Shown piece after piece: positions 27,314-36,514 of a stretch of 64,000 bases of DNA. The notes under the pieces are model-generated. The model did no database searches and was not told where the DNA came from. It saw only the letters and a program-made list of their open reading frames with translations. Within the stretch, counting starts at the first letter, position 1. Every line of letters begins with the position of its first letter. The DNA is from Aciduricibacillus chroicocephali (lineage in GTDB: Bacteria; Bacillota; Bacilli; Bacillales; Amphibacillaceae), in contig NZ_CP129113.1 in assembly GCF_030762805.1 (NCBI RefSeq), positions 294,001-358,000 of the forward strand. The letters run 5' to 3'. The position numbers and the translations under genes were made by a program.

Positions 27314-27718
27314 TTGGACCACTCATCAATTTGCAGGAAGTTCGGTGAAGTCTTCGGAGCGAAAGCGAAGTATGAAAAAGGTGTTTGTATGGTTCAATTG
27401 GTACGGAATTTTGATGTTCATTTAATGGGAAAGAAAAGCAATTCGGCAAAGGGAAACGCAGTGTTTTTTGAATCATTGGATGAGAAGGGGGATGCACTTA
27501 ATCTCTCTGAAACGGTTATCGAGGAGCGGGAGTTGCCAGCTTTTACTCAGGCAATAACTAAACAAGGGCTGATCATTGGTGCTATACACAATCATTGGAT
27601 TTATGACAATCCAAAACTTATGTATGTTCATGTTCAATCTGTTGAACCGCCACTTAAGTTTGCAAGAAAAATGGCATATGCTTTTTCTAAACTTGCAAGC
27701 AAGCCGATGCCAAAATGA
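27314..27718 (+). CDS. DUF1259 domain protein
   Basis: Soluble protein of 134 residues corresponding to one DUF1259 (LppY/LpqO) domain: VCMVQLVRNFDVHLMGKKS, ELPAFTQAITKQG and GAIHNHWIYDNPKLMYVH. The histidine-rich segment may bind metal. The open frame reaches back to 27254, but the only good ribosome site, GGAGGG, ends at 27307; the in-frame TTG at 27314 has proper spacing while ATG 27308 touches the site. Function unknown. Confidence 0.75.
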   Translation: MDHSSICRKFGEVFGAKAKYEKGVCMVQLVRNFDVHLMGKKSNSAKGNAVFFESLDEKGDALNLSETVIEERELPAFTQAITKQGLIIGAIHNHWIYDNPKLMYVHVQSVEPPLKFARKMAYAFSKLASKPMPK

Positions 27719-27721
27719 TTA

Positions 27722-27762
27722 GAACCGGCGTGCTTTTCGCTTTTCATTAGGCATACCGGTTC
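27722..27762. terminator. Hairpin between convergent genes
   Basis: GAACCGG pairs with CCGGTTC at the base of an imperfect stem. U-runs are poor, so termination is only likely by position. Confidence 0.4.
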
Positions 27763-27769
27763 ATTCAAT

Positions 27770-28633
27770 CTATAGATGCATCTTTAGAAAATCAAGCACT
27801 TCAATGAATGTTTCTTTAACTTCTGGCTTGTCCATCTCAAGGTCGAATTGATGGGCGCCATCTGGAATTGTAATCAAACTGCTGTCAACGCCGAGTTCTT
27901 GAAGTTTCTCATTCATGTTAACTGATTCGGAATACGGTACATCGTCATCAGCATCTCCATGCAGGAGCAGTGTAGGCGGGTAAGAAGTATCTGCAAGATC
28001 TATTGGACAGTATTGTTTCAAGCGATTCATTTCAAGAATTGGGCTCATACCGGTCACGTAGTCGAGCCATTTGCCTTGTTGCCGGCAGAATAGATAGATG
28101 CCATAGCGCTTTTCTATCGGAGCCTCCGAAATTGGTTGATTTCCAATTAATTGGCGAGCAAGAGGTTCGGGGACCTTTTTGTCCTTATTGAAATAACGGC
28201 TTGGCATACGGTACCAGCCACCAAGAATATTGCCGTAGCCATAGAATGAAATAATCGCTTTCGGCTTTACGGGAAACGTGCCGCTTAGTAAAGAAAGGTA
28301 GCCACCTGCAGAACTGCCGATTACAGCAACGCGTTCACGGTCGTAGTTCATTTCAGCCGGAGCATCTTCTTGAACCCAACGCATACAGTCGGCAAGATCT
28401 GTTGCAATTTCTGGCAACTTTGTTTCGGGAGCAAGTCGATAATTGATCGAGAATACATTATATCCGGCTTCATTATATAGATGAAGTTGTTCATTATTCA
28501 GATCTTTCTTTGATCCCCAAATTAGTCCGCCTCCATGAATATATATGAGGAGTGGGGCATTTTTTGATCTGGCAGGATAAAAGTCTCCAGTAATTTCAAA
28601 ACCGGAGTTCGTCTTATAAGTAAATGTTTCCAT
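27770..28633 (-). CDS. Alpha/beta hydrolase, HSL-type esterase
   Basis: Cytosolic carboxylesterase-like hydrolase of 287 residues. The oxyanion-hole motif is HGGG (about residue 33-36), the nucleophile elbow GSSAGG, the acid in HGDADDDVP and the histidine in PDGAHQFD, so the Ser-Asp-His triad is complete. HGGG and GxSAG place it in the hormone-sensitive-lipase family. Substrate unknown. It is monocistronic. Confidence 0.87.
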   Translation of the reverse strand: METFTYKTNSGFEITGDFYPARSKNAPLLIYIHGGGLIWGSKKDLNNEQLHLYNEAGYNVFSINYRLAPETKLPEIATDLADCMRWVQEDAPAEMNYDRERVAVIGSSAGGYLSLLSGTFPVKPKAIISFYGYGNILGGWYRMPSRYFNKDKKVPEPLARQLIGNQPISEAPIEKRYGIYLFCRQQGKWLDYVTGMSPILEMNRLKQYCPIDLADTSYPPTLLLHGDADDDVPYSESVNMNEKLQELGVDSSLITIPDGAHQFDLEMDKPEVKETFIEVLDFLKMHL

Positions 28634-28956
28634 ATTATAATAGACCCCTTTTAATAATCATTAAGATACCAATAATATTGTTGATAAGTATAATTATACA
28701 GGTAATTTAATGACTTCACAAAAAGTCCAAAAATCCTTTAAGCCTTTACTTATAGCCAGTCGGAAAAGGATAAAGACGGAAAGTTCATGTTTTAATAAAA
28801 AAGACTGTTGTCAAAACAAGGTTTAAACACATATAATACCGTTATTAAGAAATATGACACTATATCACTTTCGATCTACTATAATATCCCCTAATACCAC
28901 ATCTACCCGTCATTTTTCCAATTCAAACTAATTTATTGAAGAAAGAATGATGATAG
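28634..28956. other. Non-coding stretch between divergent genes
   Basis: About 320 nt, strongly AT-rich. It must hold the promoters of the esterase and of the metalloprotease-like gene, but I see no clear -35/-10 pair, operator or RNA motif. Confidence 0.6.
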
Positions 28957-29553
28957 TTGAGTAAAAGAATTGAAAAAAAGAGAATCCGAAAGCTTATCGA
29001 AAATACTATTAAGACAGTTCAAATGAAAGTTCCAACAGGGATACAGAGAACGGGCGTTAACATGAGCTATGATTATATTGAGGATCGTGTTTATGTTGAT
29101 TGCGAACGCGTTACCAAGGCGCATTCAGAAATGAAAGCCCCTGTACTTCTTGAGGAATATATAAAAACACTTACTATTCATGAGCTCGGCCACGCGATAG
29201 ATCGTGATTCGCTGTTGTCCTCCATGAACAGAATGATTGAGATTGCCAAGCTGAAGAGAAAACATGCTTTTATTGAACGGCGCGAAAAGCTTGAACTTTT
29301 TTCCGTTGATATTGAAGCTCATGAAATGGACATTGAATTCGAAAAAACGGCTTGGAACAATGCACGCCTATTAAATAAGAAGTATCACGTTGTAAGTGAG
29401 GAAGTTTTTGATCAGATTGAGGCTCACAGTATGTCCAGCTACATGAATTTTTACGAGAAGGATCTAATTACGTATAAGAGACTTGTCGCTGCAGAAAGAA
29501 TGAAAGAAAGACCAATAGAAACAATTGAAATAACAGGGCAAATTCCAGTATGA
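28957..29553 (+). CDS. Putative zinc metalloprotease with HELGH motif
   Basis: Unrecognised protein of 198 residues. The TTG at 28957 is the only plausible start; the ribosome site is weak. Residues 75-79 read HELGH, the HExxH zinc motif, preceded by a hydrophobic helix and followed by AIDRD. A second cluster (SVDIEAHEMDIEFEKTAW) further on has the Glu/His expected for a third zinc ligand. The rest is basic and helical. It has no signal peptide, so it would act in the cytosol. It resembles small phage- or ICE-type ImmA-like peptidases in layout, without a partner repressor nearby. Confidence 0.6.
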   Translation: MSKRIEKKRIRKLIENTIKTVQMKVPTGIQRTGVNMSYDYIEDRVYVDCERVTKAHSEMKAPVLLEEYIKTLTIHELGHAIDRDSLLSSMNRMIEIAKLKRKHAFIERREKLELFSVDIEAHEMDIEFEKTAWNNARLLNKKYHVVSEEVFDQIEAHSMSSYMNFYEKDLITYKRLVAAERMKERPIETIEITGQIPV

Positions 29554-29586
29554 AGCATATGCATCTTACTGGAATTTGCTTTTTTT
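29538..29586 (+). terminator. Terminator overlapping the 3' end of the HELGH gene
   Basis: GCAAATTCCAGTA pairs with TACTGGAATTTGC; a seven-U run follows. The 5' arm codes for the last residues of the protein. Confidence 0.87.
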
Positions 29587-29647
29587 CTACATCTTTTTCA
29601 GAAATTGACGATAATAGTAAAAACAATGTAAATAAGGAGGAAAATCT

Positions 29648-31351
29648 TTGGGTAAGTCTGTTGGTAAGAAACTTGGTATTATATTTGCTGTTTTCATGAT
29701 TGTCATTTTACTGATCAGCGTTGTCGGAATCATCAGCACATATAAGCTGAACAGCAACGCCAGGGAAATGAGCGAGAAAGTGTTGCCAAAACTTCAGCTT
29801 GCAGAGAATCTGGAAAAGAAAGCAAGTGACATGCTATCTCTTGTACAGCGTCATATTCTCTCAAAAGATGCTGAATTTGAACAGAAGTACGAGGCACAGA
29901 TTGATGAAACGGTAAATGATTTGGATAAAACTTTTACAGATTATAGCAGACTCGTTTCAACTGATAAAGAAAGAACATTGCTTCAGGATGCTGAGAAATC
30001 GTGGAATGAGTATCAGAATCAAATTGGTTCTATAATTGAAAAAAGCCGTGCTGATAATGACAAGCTGGCAATAGAGCAGAACTATGATGCAGCAGTACTA
30101 CTTGATAATCTGGAAGCATCCGTAGGAGAATTGAGCAAACTTCATCAGAAAGATACTGATGATGCAGCTGCCGAAGGGGATGCTATTTATAGAATAGTAC
30201 TATGGATACTAGGTGTGAGTGCAATTGTCGGTCTTAGCATAGCGATCATTATGACACGTTTCCTCCGCAATACGATTCAAAAGCCGATCGTTATCCTATC
30301 TGACAGATTTCAAAGTATGGCACAGGGCGACCTTTCTGTTGAACCGGTTAAGATTGTTACAAAAGATGAAATTGGCAATTTAGGTGAGCATTTTAACTAT
30401 ATGCTTGATCGGTGGAGATATCTGATTCATTCCTTGCATGTTCATATCGAAACAGTTGCCTCAACATCAGTTGAACTTACTACAAGCGCTGAAGAAACAA
30501 GCAAAGCGGCAGAGCAAATTGCTGAGTCGATATCCTCTGTCTCGGAAGACGCATCCGAACAGATGACGAGTGCACGGACGAGTCATTCCATTATTGAAGA
30601 TATCGCAAAAGGGATGGAGCAGACTGCCTCTTCCATACATTCCGTATCAGAACTGTCCAATTCAGCGACGGAGTTCACCAATACTGGTAAAAAACTTATG
30701 GACGACACGATTGAAAAGATGTCCGAAGTTCAGCATTCAACTGAAACGACATCTAGCGTTGTACATTCGCTAAGCAGCAAGTCACAAGAAATCAGCACAA
30801 TCGTCTCGCTGATTACGAATATTGCCAACCAGACGAATCTCCTTGCACTAAATGCATCCATTGAAGCAGCAAGAGCGGGAGAGCAAGGCAAAGGCTTTGC
30901 AGTTGTAGCCGGGGAAGTCGGAAAACTTGCTGAAGAGTCCGGAAAAGCAGCTCATCACATTAGTGAATTGATTGAATCAATTCAAAAAGAAGTTGAGGAA
31001 GCTATAGATGCAATGGATATTTCCAAAGGCTTCGTTGATGAAGGACTAACACTAATGAAGGAATCTGGTGAGCGATTCTTTGAGATATCGGGGAAAGTAG
31101 ATACAGTATCTGAAGAAGCGGGAGAAATATCTACTATTGCAGTACAAATTAACAATAGTACGCAAAATGTTAAACAGCTTGTGGATGAGTTTGTTAAAAT
31201 GTCTGAAAACACAGATGAACAAGCACAGTCTGTTGCAGCGGCTGTTGAAGAACAGAATGCAACAATGCATGAAATGGCCTCTGGATCCGCCAAATTGCAA
31301 TCCATGTCTGAAGAATTAAAGAATCTAATCGACGAATTTAAGCTCGATTAA
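29648..31351 (+). CDS. Methyl-accepting chemotaxis protein
   Basis: Transmembrane chemoreceptor of 567 residues. Order: short N-tail, TM1 (about 9-31), extracellular four-helix-bundle sensor (about 32-180), TM2 (181-203), HAMP (204-256), and a long coiled-coil signalling domain with the conserved tip [20 protein letters not shown] and [14 protein letters not shown]-type sequence that contacts CheA/CheW. The start is TTG 29648 behind AAGGAGG. Ligand unknown; the 4HB sensor type does not identify it. Monocistronic. Confidence 0.94.
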   Translation: MGKSVGKKLGIIFAVFMIVILLISVVGIISTYKLNSNAREMSEKVLPKLQLAENLEKKASDMLSLVQRHILSKDAEFEQKYEAQIDETVNDLDKTFTDYSRLVSTDKERTLLQDAEKSWNEYQNQIGSIIEKSRADNDKLAIEQNYDAAVLLDNLEASVGELSKLHQKDTDDAAAEGDAIYRIVLWILGVSAIVGLSIAIIMTRFLRNTIQKPIVILSDRFQSMAQGDLSVEPVKIVTKDEIGNLGEHFNYMLDRWRYLIHSLHVHIETVASTSVELTTSAEETSKAAEQIAESISSVSEDASEQMTSARTSHSIIEDIAKGMEQTASSIHSVSELSNSATEFTNTGKKLMDDTIEKMSEVQHSTETTSSVVHSLSSKSQEISTIVSLITNIANQTNLLALNASIEAARAGEQGKGFAVVAGEVGKLAEESGKAAHHISELIESIQKEVEEAIDAMDISKGFVDEGLTLMKESGERFFEISGKVDTVSEEAGEISTIAVQINNSTQNVKQLVDEFVKMSENTDEQAQSVAAAVEEQNATMHEMASGSAKLQSMSEELKNLIDEFKLD

Positions 31352-31354
31352 TAC

Positions 31355-31390
31355 AAAAAACCCCGAACTTCTACAGAAGTCGGGGTTTTT
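31355..31390 (+). terminator. Terminator of the chemoreceptor gene
   Basis: AAAAACCCCG...CGGGGTTTTT stem-loop with a strong U-run, right after the stop codon. Confidence 0.88.
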
Positions 31391-31419
31391 CACATGTTGT
31401 TCATAAAGTTGCTCACATC

Positions 31420-31544
31420 TTATTAACAAGCTGTGTACTGATATATAAGGTCTAAAGTAAGTTATCAACATTATCCACAGACATATCAACAATTTTCCAC
31501 ACTTTTATGAACATTCACTCTGGATATATGGCTATTGTGGATAT
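31420..31544. promoter_or_regulatory. Cluster of DnaA-box-like 9-mers
   Basis: The perfect DnaA box TTATCCACA (31471-31479) lies in a group of near matches: TTATCAACA (31462-31470), ATATCAACA (31483-31491), TTTTCCACA (31493-31501), the inverted TGTGGATAT (31536-31544) and TTATTAACA (31420-31428). The centre-to-centre spacing of the middle four is 9-12 bp. No replication gene is adjacent, so this looks like a chromosomal DnaA-binding cluster, not an origin. Confidence 0.55.
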
Positions 31545-31557
31545 TTTTTTGTATGAA

Positions 31558-31797
31558 TTAGTTGAAACGACTCAGACGCTGTTCGACTTCATTCACAACA
31601 TCGTCGACAGATTTCCCGTGAGCGATTACAAACGGCACTTCTGAATCTCCTTCATCAAACTCATTCATATGACGGACGACACCGAGGTCCACATTTTTAA
31701 TTTCATTATTATCAATGAACATTTTTACTTCATGACCCTTTTCCTCAAGGGCTTTCTGAATATCATCGAACGGTTCTTCAACAGCGATTTTAGCCAT
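31558..31797 (-). CDS. UPF0180 (YkuS-like) small protein
   Basis: Acidic 79-residue protein with the pattern MAKIAVEEPFDDIQKALEEKG at the start and IAHGKSVDDVVNEVEQRL at the end, resembling the UPF0180/YkuS family of Bacilli. No function is known for the family. Ribosome site AGGAGG just upstream. Confidence 0.75.
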   Translation of the reverse strand: MAKIAVEEPFDDIQKALEEKGHEVKMFIDNNEIKNVDLGVVRHMNEFDEGDSEVPFVIAHGKSVDDVVNEVEQRLSRFN

Positions 31798-32071
31798 TTC
31801 ACATACCTCCTATAAGTTTTGTGCACAGTTATTCTTCCCTTTTTGTGCGGAAAAAAACATCAGCTTTTCAAGTGTAAATTTTTAAAGAGTGGGAACATTA
31901 TTTATGTGTGAGTGCTGCATTCCACCTTTTGTTGAGAGAAGAGCAGAAAATGCATTCTTTCAAATTTTGTTATACAATAGATAGGTAATGTTGCGAATTG
32001 CCGGAATAAAGTTCGGCCCAGCATTAAAAATCTATTGTAAAGCATCGGCTTTGAAAGGGTGGAGTTTAGGA
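31798..32071 (+). promoter_or_regulatory. uraD upstream region with leader hairpin
   Basis: Holds the promoter of the urate cluster's first gene. A TATACAAT element lies near 31970 without a clear -35. At 32000-32017 GCCG pairs with CGGC and is followed by CCAGCA; this hairpin ends 54 nt before the uraD start, at the same distance as the leader hairpins of uricases 2-5. Confidence 0.45.
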
Positions 32072-32575
32072 ATGGCATACACTTTGGAAGAATTGAATCA
32101 GAAAGATCAGCAAGGATTCGTTGATGCAATCGGCTCAATTTGGGAGCACTCTCCTTGGGTTTCAGAACAAGCTTGGGGCAAGCGTCCATTCTCTTCTGTA
32201 GATGAGTTGTTCAACGCAATGGAAACAGAAGTAGATGAAGCTCCGATGCAGAAGAAACTTGATCTATTGAACGCTCACCCAGACTTGGGTGGTAGAGTAA
32301 AAATGACAGACGAATCTGTGCAGGAACAAAAAGGTGCAGGCCTTGACCAGTTGTCTCCGGAAGAGCATGCAGAGTTCCTTGATTTGAATAAGCAGTACAC
32401 AGAAAAGTTCGGCTTCCCGTTCATCATTGCAGTTAAAGGACACAACAAAGATAGCATCAAAGCTGCTATGCAAGAGCGTGTCAAAAATGACCGTGACACT
32501 GAACTAGAAACTGCACTGAAGGAAATCTACAAAATAGCTCGTTTCCGTTTGGACGATCTGGTTGAAGCTGCATAA
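32072..32575 (+). CDS. uraD: OHCU decarboxylase
   Basis: Decarboxylates 2-oxo-4-hydroxy-4-carboxy-5-ureidoimidazoline to S-allantoin, the third step of urate breakdown. 168 residues from ATG 32072 (GGAG site, 7-nt spacing). The catalytic histidine is in NAHPDLGGR (His69), and FGFPFIIAVKGH is the conserved C-terminal motif. In Bacillus subtilis this domain is fused to uricase in PucL; here it is a separate gene just before the uricase array, with a terminator between. Confidence 0.93.
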   Translation: MAYTLEELNQKDQQGFVDAIGSIWEHSPWVSEQAWGKRPFSSVDELFNAMETEVDEAPMQKKLDLLNAHPDLGGRVKMTDESVQEQKGAGLDQLSPEEHAEFLDLNKQYTEKFGFPFIIAVKGHNKDSIKAAMQERVKNDRDTELETALKEIYKIARFRLDDLVEAA

Positions 32576-32591
32576 GCAAATTTATTTGCAA

Positions 32592-32634
32592 AAAATCCAT
32601 AATCCCTGATTTCAGAGAGTATGGATTTTTTATA
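32592..32634 (+). terminator. Terminator of uraD
   Basis: AAAAAATCCATA pairs with TATGGATTTTTT, so uraD and uricase 1 are largely separate transcription units. Confidence 0.8.
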
Positions 32635-32677
32635 TGCAAACCGGTATTGCCGGAAAACAATCAGGAGGTTGATCATC

Positions 32678-33613
32678 ATGTCAAACAGCAAACGCCCAAT
32701 TCAGCATTATGGTAAGAAAGATGTGTTCGTATATCGCACTTATGCGAAACCGCTCACTGTAGATAAGATTCCGGAATCTGATTTTACAAAGAGAAACAAC
32801 ACACTGCTTGGAATTGACATTCAAGTAGCTTTACACGGTGAAGCTTTCTTAAAGAACTATACTGATGGCGACAACACAGATCTTATTGCAACAGACTCGA
32901 TGAGAAACTTTATTGAATTGCATGCGGCAAAACTTGAGTATTCAACTATTGATGGCTTTCTTACAGAAGTGGCGAAACGCTTCCTTGAAAAGTATCCGCA
33001 GATTGAGCAGGTGGATATGGCCGGCCAATCAGTGAACTTTGGTGAAGTAGCGGTTGATCAAAACGGGACGATTAAGGATAGCGGAATTATTTTCCGTCCG
33101 GTGAAGACCGAACGCCCACGTGCCGCAGTTTCTGTAGTGCGTAAAGGTAGCGGAACAGAGATCATCAACTATACTTCAGGTATTCAGGACATTCATATGA
33201 TGAAAATTACAGGAAACTCCTTCTATGGCTTTGTACAAGATGAGTATACTCGTCTTCCTGAGAAGAAAGACCGTAACTTGTTCATCTATGTTGATATGGA
33301 CTGGACGTATAATAACCCAGAAGATGGAGCAGTTGAAGGATCAGCCAAATATGTACCAGCTGAACAAGTTCGTGATATTGCAGCGAAGATTTTCTTCGAG
33401 CTGCAAAACAACTCAATTCAGCATCTTGTTTATCATATTGGCCTAAAGGTGCTGGAACGATTCCCTCAATTGAAAGATGTAAGCTTCTTTACGAACAACC
33501 GTACTTGGACAGAAGTTGCGGATGCAGAGCAAGGTAAAGGTAAAGTATATACTGAACCTACACTTCCGTATGGATTCCAGGCGTTCACAGTTACACGTGA
33601 TGATTTGAAGTAA
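32678..33613 (+). CDS. uox1: Urate oxidase, copy 1 (divergent)
   Basis: Cofactor-free uricase that oxidises urate to 5-hydroxyisourate and H2O2. 311 residues from ATG 32678 (AGGAGG, 7-9 nt). It has the Bacillus fastidiosus/TB-90 type sequence: YGKKDVFVYRTYAKPL with the catalytic Lys13, IATDSMRNF with the catalytic Thr72, DEYTRLPE, and FTNNRTW near the C-terminus, so it should be active. It lacks the 14-residue Ser/Thr/Gly N-terminal extension of the other copies and is clearly the most divergent of the five. Codon use is ordinary. Last three residues DLK as in copies 2 and 3. Confidence 0.95.
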   Translation: MSNSKRPIQHYGKKDVFVYRTYAKPLTVDKIPESDFTKRNNTLLGIDIQVALHGEAFLKNYTDGDNTDLIATDSMRNFIELHAAKLEYSTIDGFLTEVAKRFLEKYPQIEQVDMAGQSVNFGEVAVDQNGTIKDSGIIFRPVKTERPRAAVSVVRKGSGTEIINYTSGIQDIHMMKITGNSFYGFVQDEYTRLPEKKDRNLFIYVDMDWTYNNPEDGAVEGSAKYVPAEQVRDIAAKIFFELQNNSIQHLVYHIGLKVLERFPQLKDVSFFTNNRTWTEVADAEQGKGKVYTEPTLPYGFQAFTVTRDDLK

Positions 33614-33622
33614 TTGCGTGTG

Positions 33623-33658
33623 AAGCAGCATTCCTTTAAAGGAATGCTGCTTTTTTTT
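33623..33658 (+). terminator. Terminator of uricase copy 1
   Basis: AAGCAGCATTCC/GGAATGCTGCTT stem with an eight-U run. Almost identical to the terminator of copy 2, so gene and terminator were duplicated together. Confidence 0.9.
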
Positions 33659-33677
33659 GTGCAAACTAAACAAAAGC

Positions 33678-33694
33678 TTGTGCAAAATGCATGT
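33678..33694 (+). promoter_or_regulatory. Purine-regulon motif upstream of uricase 2 (near match)
   Basis: TTGTGCA-AAA-TGCATGT, 15 of 17 positions of TTGTRCA-N3-TGYATAA (the two mismatches are the last bases), 203 nt before the start codon. A lone TTGTGCAA half-site lies at 33657. Confidence 0.5.
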
Positions 33695-33880
33695 ATGATA
33701 CAAGTTTTTTGGCCAGATTAGACAAGGCTTTATATATTTTTTGTGTTTAAGTTCAATGACACTTATTTCTGGCAGTTATAAAATGTAACTACATTGATCC
33801 GACAGACTTCGACAAAATTCTTGGAGCCCAGCCGAACCGATGTAAATACTATAATTTATTTACAATAGGGGGATAACATA

Positions 33881-34861
33881 ATGCCAAGCACAGCTAATTT
33901 GCACGGCCAGATTACAGGTAACGCTTCTTCAGCTAAGCGCCCAACAATGCACTACGGTAAGAAGGACGTATTCGTATATCGCACATACGCAAAACCATTG
34001 AAAGCAAACAAGCAGATTCCTGAGTCCAACTTCCAGGAAAGAAAGAACGTTCTTTTCGGAGTGGACGTACAAGTTGCATTGCACGGTGAAGCTTTCCTAA
34101 AGAACTATACAGAAGGCGACAATACTGATCTTGTTGCAACTGACTCAATGAGAAACTTCATCGAGCTTTCAGGTGGTAAAATCGAGTACTCTACAATTGA
34201 TGGTTTTCTTTTCGAAACTGCTAAAGGTTTCTTGAAGCAATGGCCACAAATCGAGCAGGTTGATCTTGCAGGCCAGTCTGTAGAATTTGATGATGTTGCT
34301 GTAGAAAAGGACGGCAAGATTGAGAACAGCGGTATCATGTTCCGCCCACGTCATACTGAGCGCCCACGTGCATCTGTTTCTGTTCGCCGCAATGGTGATG
34401 ATTTCGAAATCGTAAACCATATTTCTGGTATTACTGACATTCACTTGATGAAAATCACAGGAAGTGCTTTCAAAGGCTTCGTTCAGGATGAATACACTCA
34501 GCTTCCTGAAAAAGAAGACCGTAACCTATTCATCTATGTTGACATCGACTGGACTTACAACAACCCTGAAGACGGTGCGAACCTTGACACGTCCAACTAC
34601 GTGCCGGCTGAGCAGATCCGAGACATCGCGGCTACTGTCTTCCATGAGTTGAAAAACAACTCTATCCAGCACTTGGTTTACCATATTGGTCTTCGCATCC
34701 TTGAGCGCTTCCCACAGCTTAAAGATGTAACTTACTATACTAACAACCGTACACTTAAAGAAGTATCAGATACTGTTGATGGAAAAGGCATGGTTTACAC
34801 TGAGCCAACTCTTCCATACGGCTTCCAGGCATTCACAGTTACACGCGATGATTTGAAGTAA
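33881..34861 (+). CDS. uox2: Urate oxidase, copy 2
   Basis: Second complete uricase, 326 residues. The N-terminal extension MPSTANLHGQITGNASS precedes the family core; catalytic Lys27 (YGKKDV) and Thr87 (VATDSM) are present. Between copies 1 and 3-5 in detail: it keeps GDNTDL like copy 1 and LVYHIGL like copy 1, while the rest follows copies 3-5. Strong preference for C-ending codons suggests high expression. Ribosome site AGGGGG, nine nt before ATG. Own leader (267 nt gap) and own terminator. Confidence 0.95.
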   Translation: MPSTANLHGQITGNASSAKRPTMHYGKKDVFVYRTYAKPLKANKQIPESNFQERKNVLFGVDVQVALHGEAFLKNYTEGDNTDLVATDSMRNFIELSGGKIEYSTIDGFLFETAKGFLKQWPQIEQVDLAGQSVEFDDVAVEKDGKIENSGIMFRPRHTERPRASVSVRRNGDDFEIVNHISGITDIHLMKITGSAFKGFVQDEYTQLPEKEDRNLFIYVDIDWTYNNPEDGANLDTSNYVPAEQIRDIAATVFHELKNNSIQHLVYHIGLRILERFPQLKDVTYYTNNRTLKEVSDTVDGKGMVYTEPTLPYGFQAFTVTRDDLK

Positions 34862-34870
34862 TTGCGTGTG

Positions 34871-34905
34871 AAGCAGCATTCCTTTAAAAGGAATGCTGTT
34901 TTTTT
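34871..34905 (+). terminator. Terminator of uricase copy 2
   Basis: AGCAGCATTCC paired with GGAATGCTG(T) and a long U-run; sister of the copy 1 terminator. Confidence 0.9.
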
Positions 34906-34920
34906 GTGCAAAGTGTATAA
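34904..34920 (+). promoter_or_regulatory. Purine-regulon motif upstream of uricase 3 (full match)
   Basis: TTGTGCA-AAG-TGTATAA matches the consensus at every fixed position. It starts at the end of the copy 2 terminator, 214 nt before the copy 3 start. A weaker CTGTACA half-site is at 34965. Confidence 0.55.
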
Positions 34921-35117
34921 GCCATAGTACATTGTGAACAACTTTCAGATATTTTATGGACAACCTGTACAAAGGTGTTTAGATAATTTGTTACTAGTTA
35001 CAGTGACAGGGGGATTCGACAGATATAGAATAAAAGTACATTAGCTCGACGGACTTCGCAAAAGAGGCCATGCCGAACCAATGAAACCATTATATTTATA
35101 ATTAGGGGGATTTCATC

Positions 35118-36098
35118 ATGCCAAGCACTTCTTCATTGCACGGCCAAGTAACAGGAAACGCGTCTTCTACAGACCGCCCAACAATGCACTACGGTAAGAA
35201 GGACGTATTCGTATACCGTACATACGCAAAACCATTGACAGTTAACAAGCAAATCCCTGAATCTAACTTCCAGGAAAGAAAAAATACACTTTTCGGTGTA
35301 GACGTACAAGTTGCGTTGCACGGTGAAGGATTCCTTAAAAACTACACAGACGGTGACAACTCTACATGTGTTGCTACAGACACAATGAGAAACTTCATCG
35401 AGCTTTCTGGTGGTAAAATCGAATACTCTACAATCGATGGTTTCCTTGCTGAAACTGCTAAAGGTTTCTTGAAGCAGTGGCCACACATCGAACAGGTTGA
35501 CCTTGCTGGCCAGTCTGTAGAATTTGATGATGTACCAGTTGAAAAGAACGGCAAAATCGAAAACAGCGGCATCATGTTCCGCCCACGTAAAACTGAGCGT
35601 CCACGTGCATCTGTTTCTGTTCGCCGCAATGGTGACGATTTCGAAATCGTAAACCACATTTCTGGTATCACTGATGTTCACTTGATGAAGATCACTGGAA
35701 GCTCATTCAAAGGCTTCATTCAGGACGAGTACACAAAACTTCCTGAAAAAGAAGATCGTAACCTATTCATCTATGTTGATATCGACTGGACTTACAACAA
35801 CCCTGAAGACGGTGCAAGCCTTGATACTTCAAACTACGTACCTGCTGAGCAGATCCGTGACATCGCTGCTACAATCTTCCATGAGTTGAACGACCAGTCT
35901 ATCCAGCACTTGGTTTACCAAATCGGTCTTCGCATCCTTGAGCGTTTCCCGCAGCTTAAAGATGTAAGCTACTACACTAACAACCGTACACTTAGCGAAG
36001 TTGCGCCAACTGATGATGGCAAAGGTAAAGTATACACTGAGCCAACACTTCCATACGGCTTCCAGGCGTTCACAGTTACTCGTGACGACCTTAAGTAA
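35118..36098 (+). CDS. uox3: Urate oxidase, copy 3
   Basis: Third complete uricase, 326 residues, differing from copy 5 at only some 5-6% of positions by eye. Extension MPSTSSLHGQVTGNASS, then the core with Lys27 and Thr87; here the Thr87 region reads DNSTCVATDTM, shared in part with copies 4 and 5 (a cysteine close to the active site). LVYQIGL replaces LVYHIGL. Codon use is strongly biased to highly expressed synonymous codons. AGGGGG site before ATG; own leader and terminator. Confidence 0.95.
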   Translation: MPSTSSLHGQVTGNASSTDRPTMHYGKKDVFVYRTYAKPLTVNKQIPESNFQERKNTLFGVDVQVALHGEGFLKNYTDGDNSTCVATDTMRNFIELSGGKIEYSTIDGFLAETAKGFLKQWPHIEQVDLAGQSVEFDDVPVEKNGKIENSGIMFRPRKTERPRASVSVRRNGDDFEIVNHISGITDVHLMKITGSSFKGFIQDEYTKLPEKEDRNLFIYVDIDWTYNNPEDGASLDTSNYVPAEQIRDIAATIFHELNDQSIQHLVYQIGLRILERFPQLKDVSYYTNNRTLSEVAPTDDGKGKVYTEPTLPYGFQAFTVTRDDLK

Positions 36099-36109
36099 TT
36101 TGATTTATA

Positions 36110-36153
36110 AAAAGCATATAATCTCCGAACATTCGGAGATTATATGCTTTTTT
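36110..36153 (+). terminator. Terminator of uricase copy 3
   Basis: A 20-bp stem from AAAAGCATATAATCTCCGAA and its complement, with a U-run. Confidence 0.9.
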
Positions 36154-36514
36154 GCGCTTTAGTTAATAGTATTAAAAAAGAATAGGCTAGGAATCAACAT
36201 TTGAAAAAAGTAAAACTAAATATATGAACAGAATTAGAAGAAGATAGGATTTTAATTGTTTAATGTGTAGTTAATGAAGAAGTCATCTGTGTTTGTATAT
36301 TATGCACATATATTCAGATATTTTAAACAAATAGCCTTAAAGTCCTGTACAATATGGCTAATGAAACTTGTGCAATTTGTATAAATGAAATGATGACGCA
36401 TAAATCCCCGTCGCTTATTATATATTTAACAACAGGTTAGACGTTCTTCAAAAGAGGAACCGGCAACTTAGAAATTATAACCATTTTAAACATATAATTA
36501 GGGGGATTTTTATT
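36154..36514 (+). promoter_or_regulatory. Leader region of uricase 4 with motif and hairpin
   Basis: No gene. At 36368-36384 TTGTGCA-ATT-TGTATAA is a full match to the recurrent motif; a CTGTACAAT half-site is at 36345. At 36443-36460 GTTCTTC-AAAA-GAGGAAC forms a 7-bp hairpin (one wobble pair) followed by CGGCAACTTAGA, 54 nt before the start. The region just before the gene (TAATTAGGGGGATTTTTATT) is the same in copy 5. Confidence 0.55.

Noticed and set aside
31420-31544. Replication origin
   Set aside because: DnaA-like boxes are present but dnaA, dnaN and an AT-rich unwinding element next to them are not.
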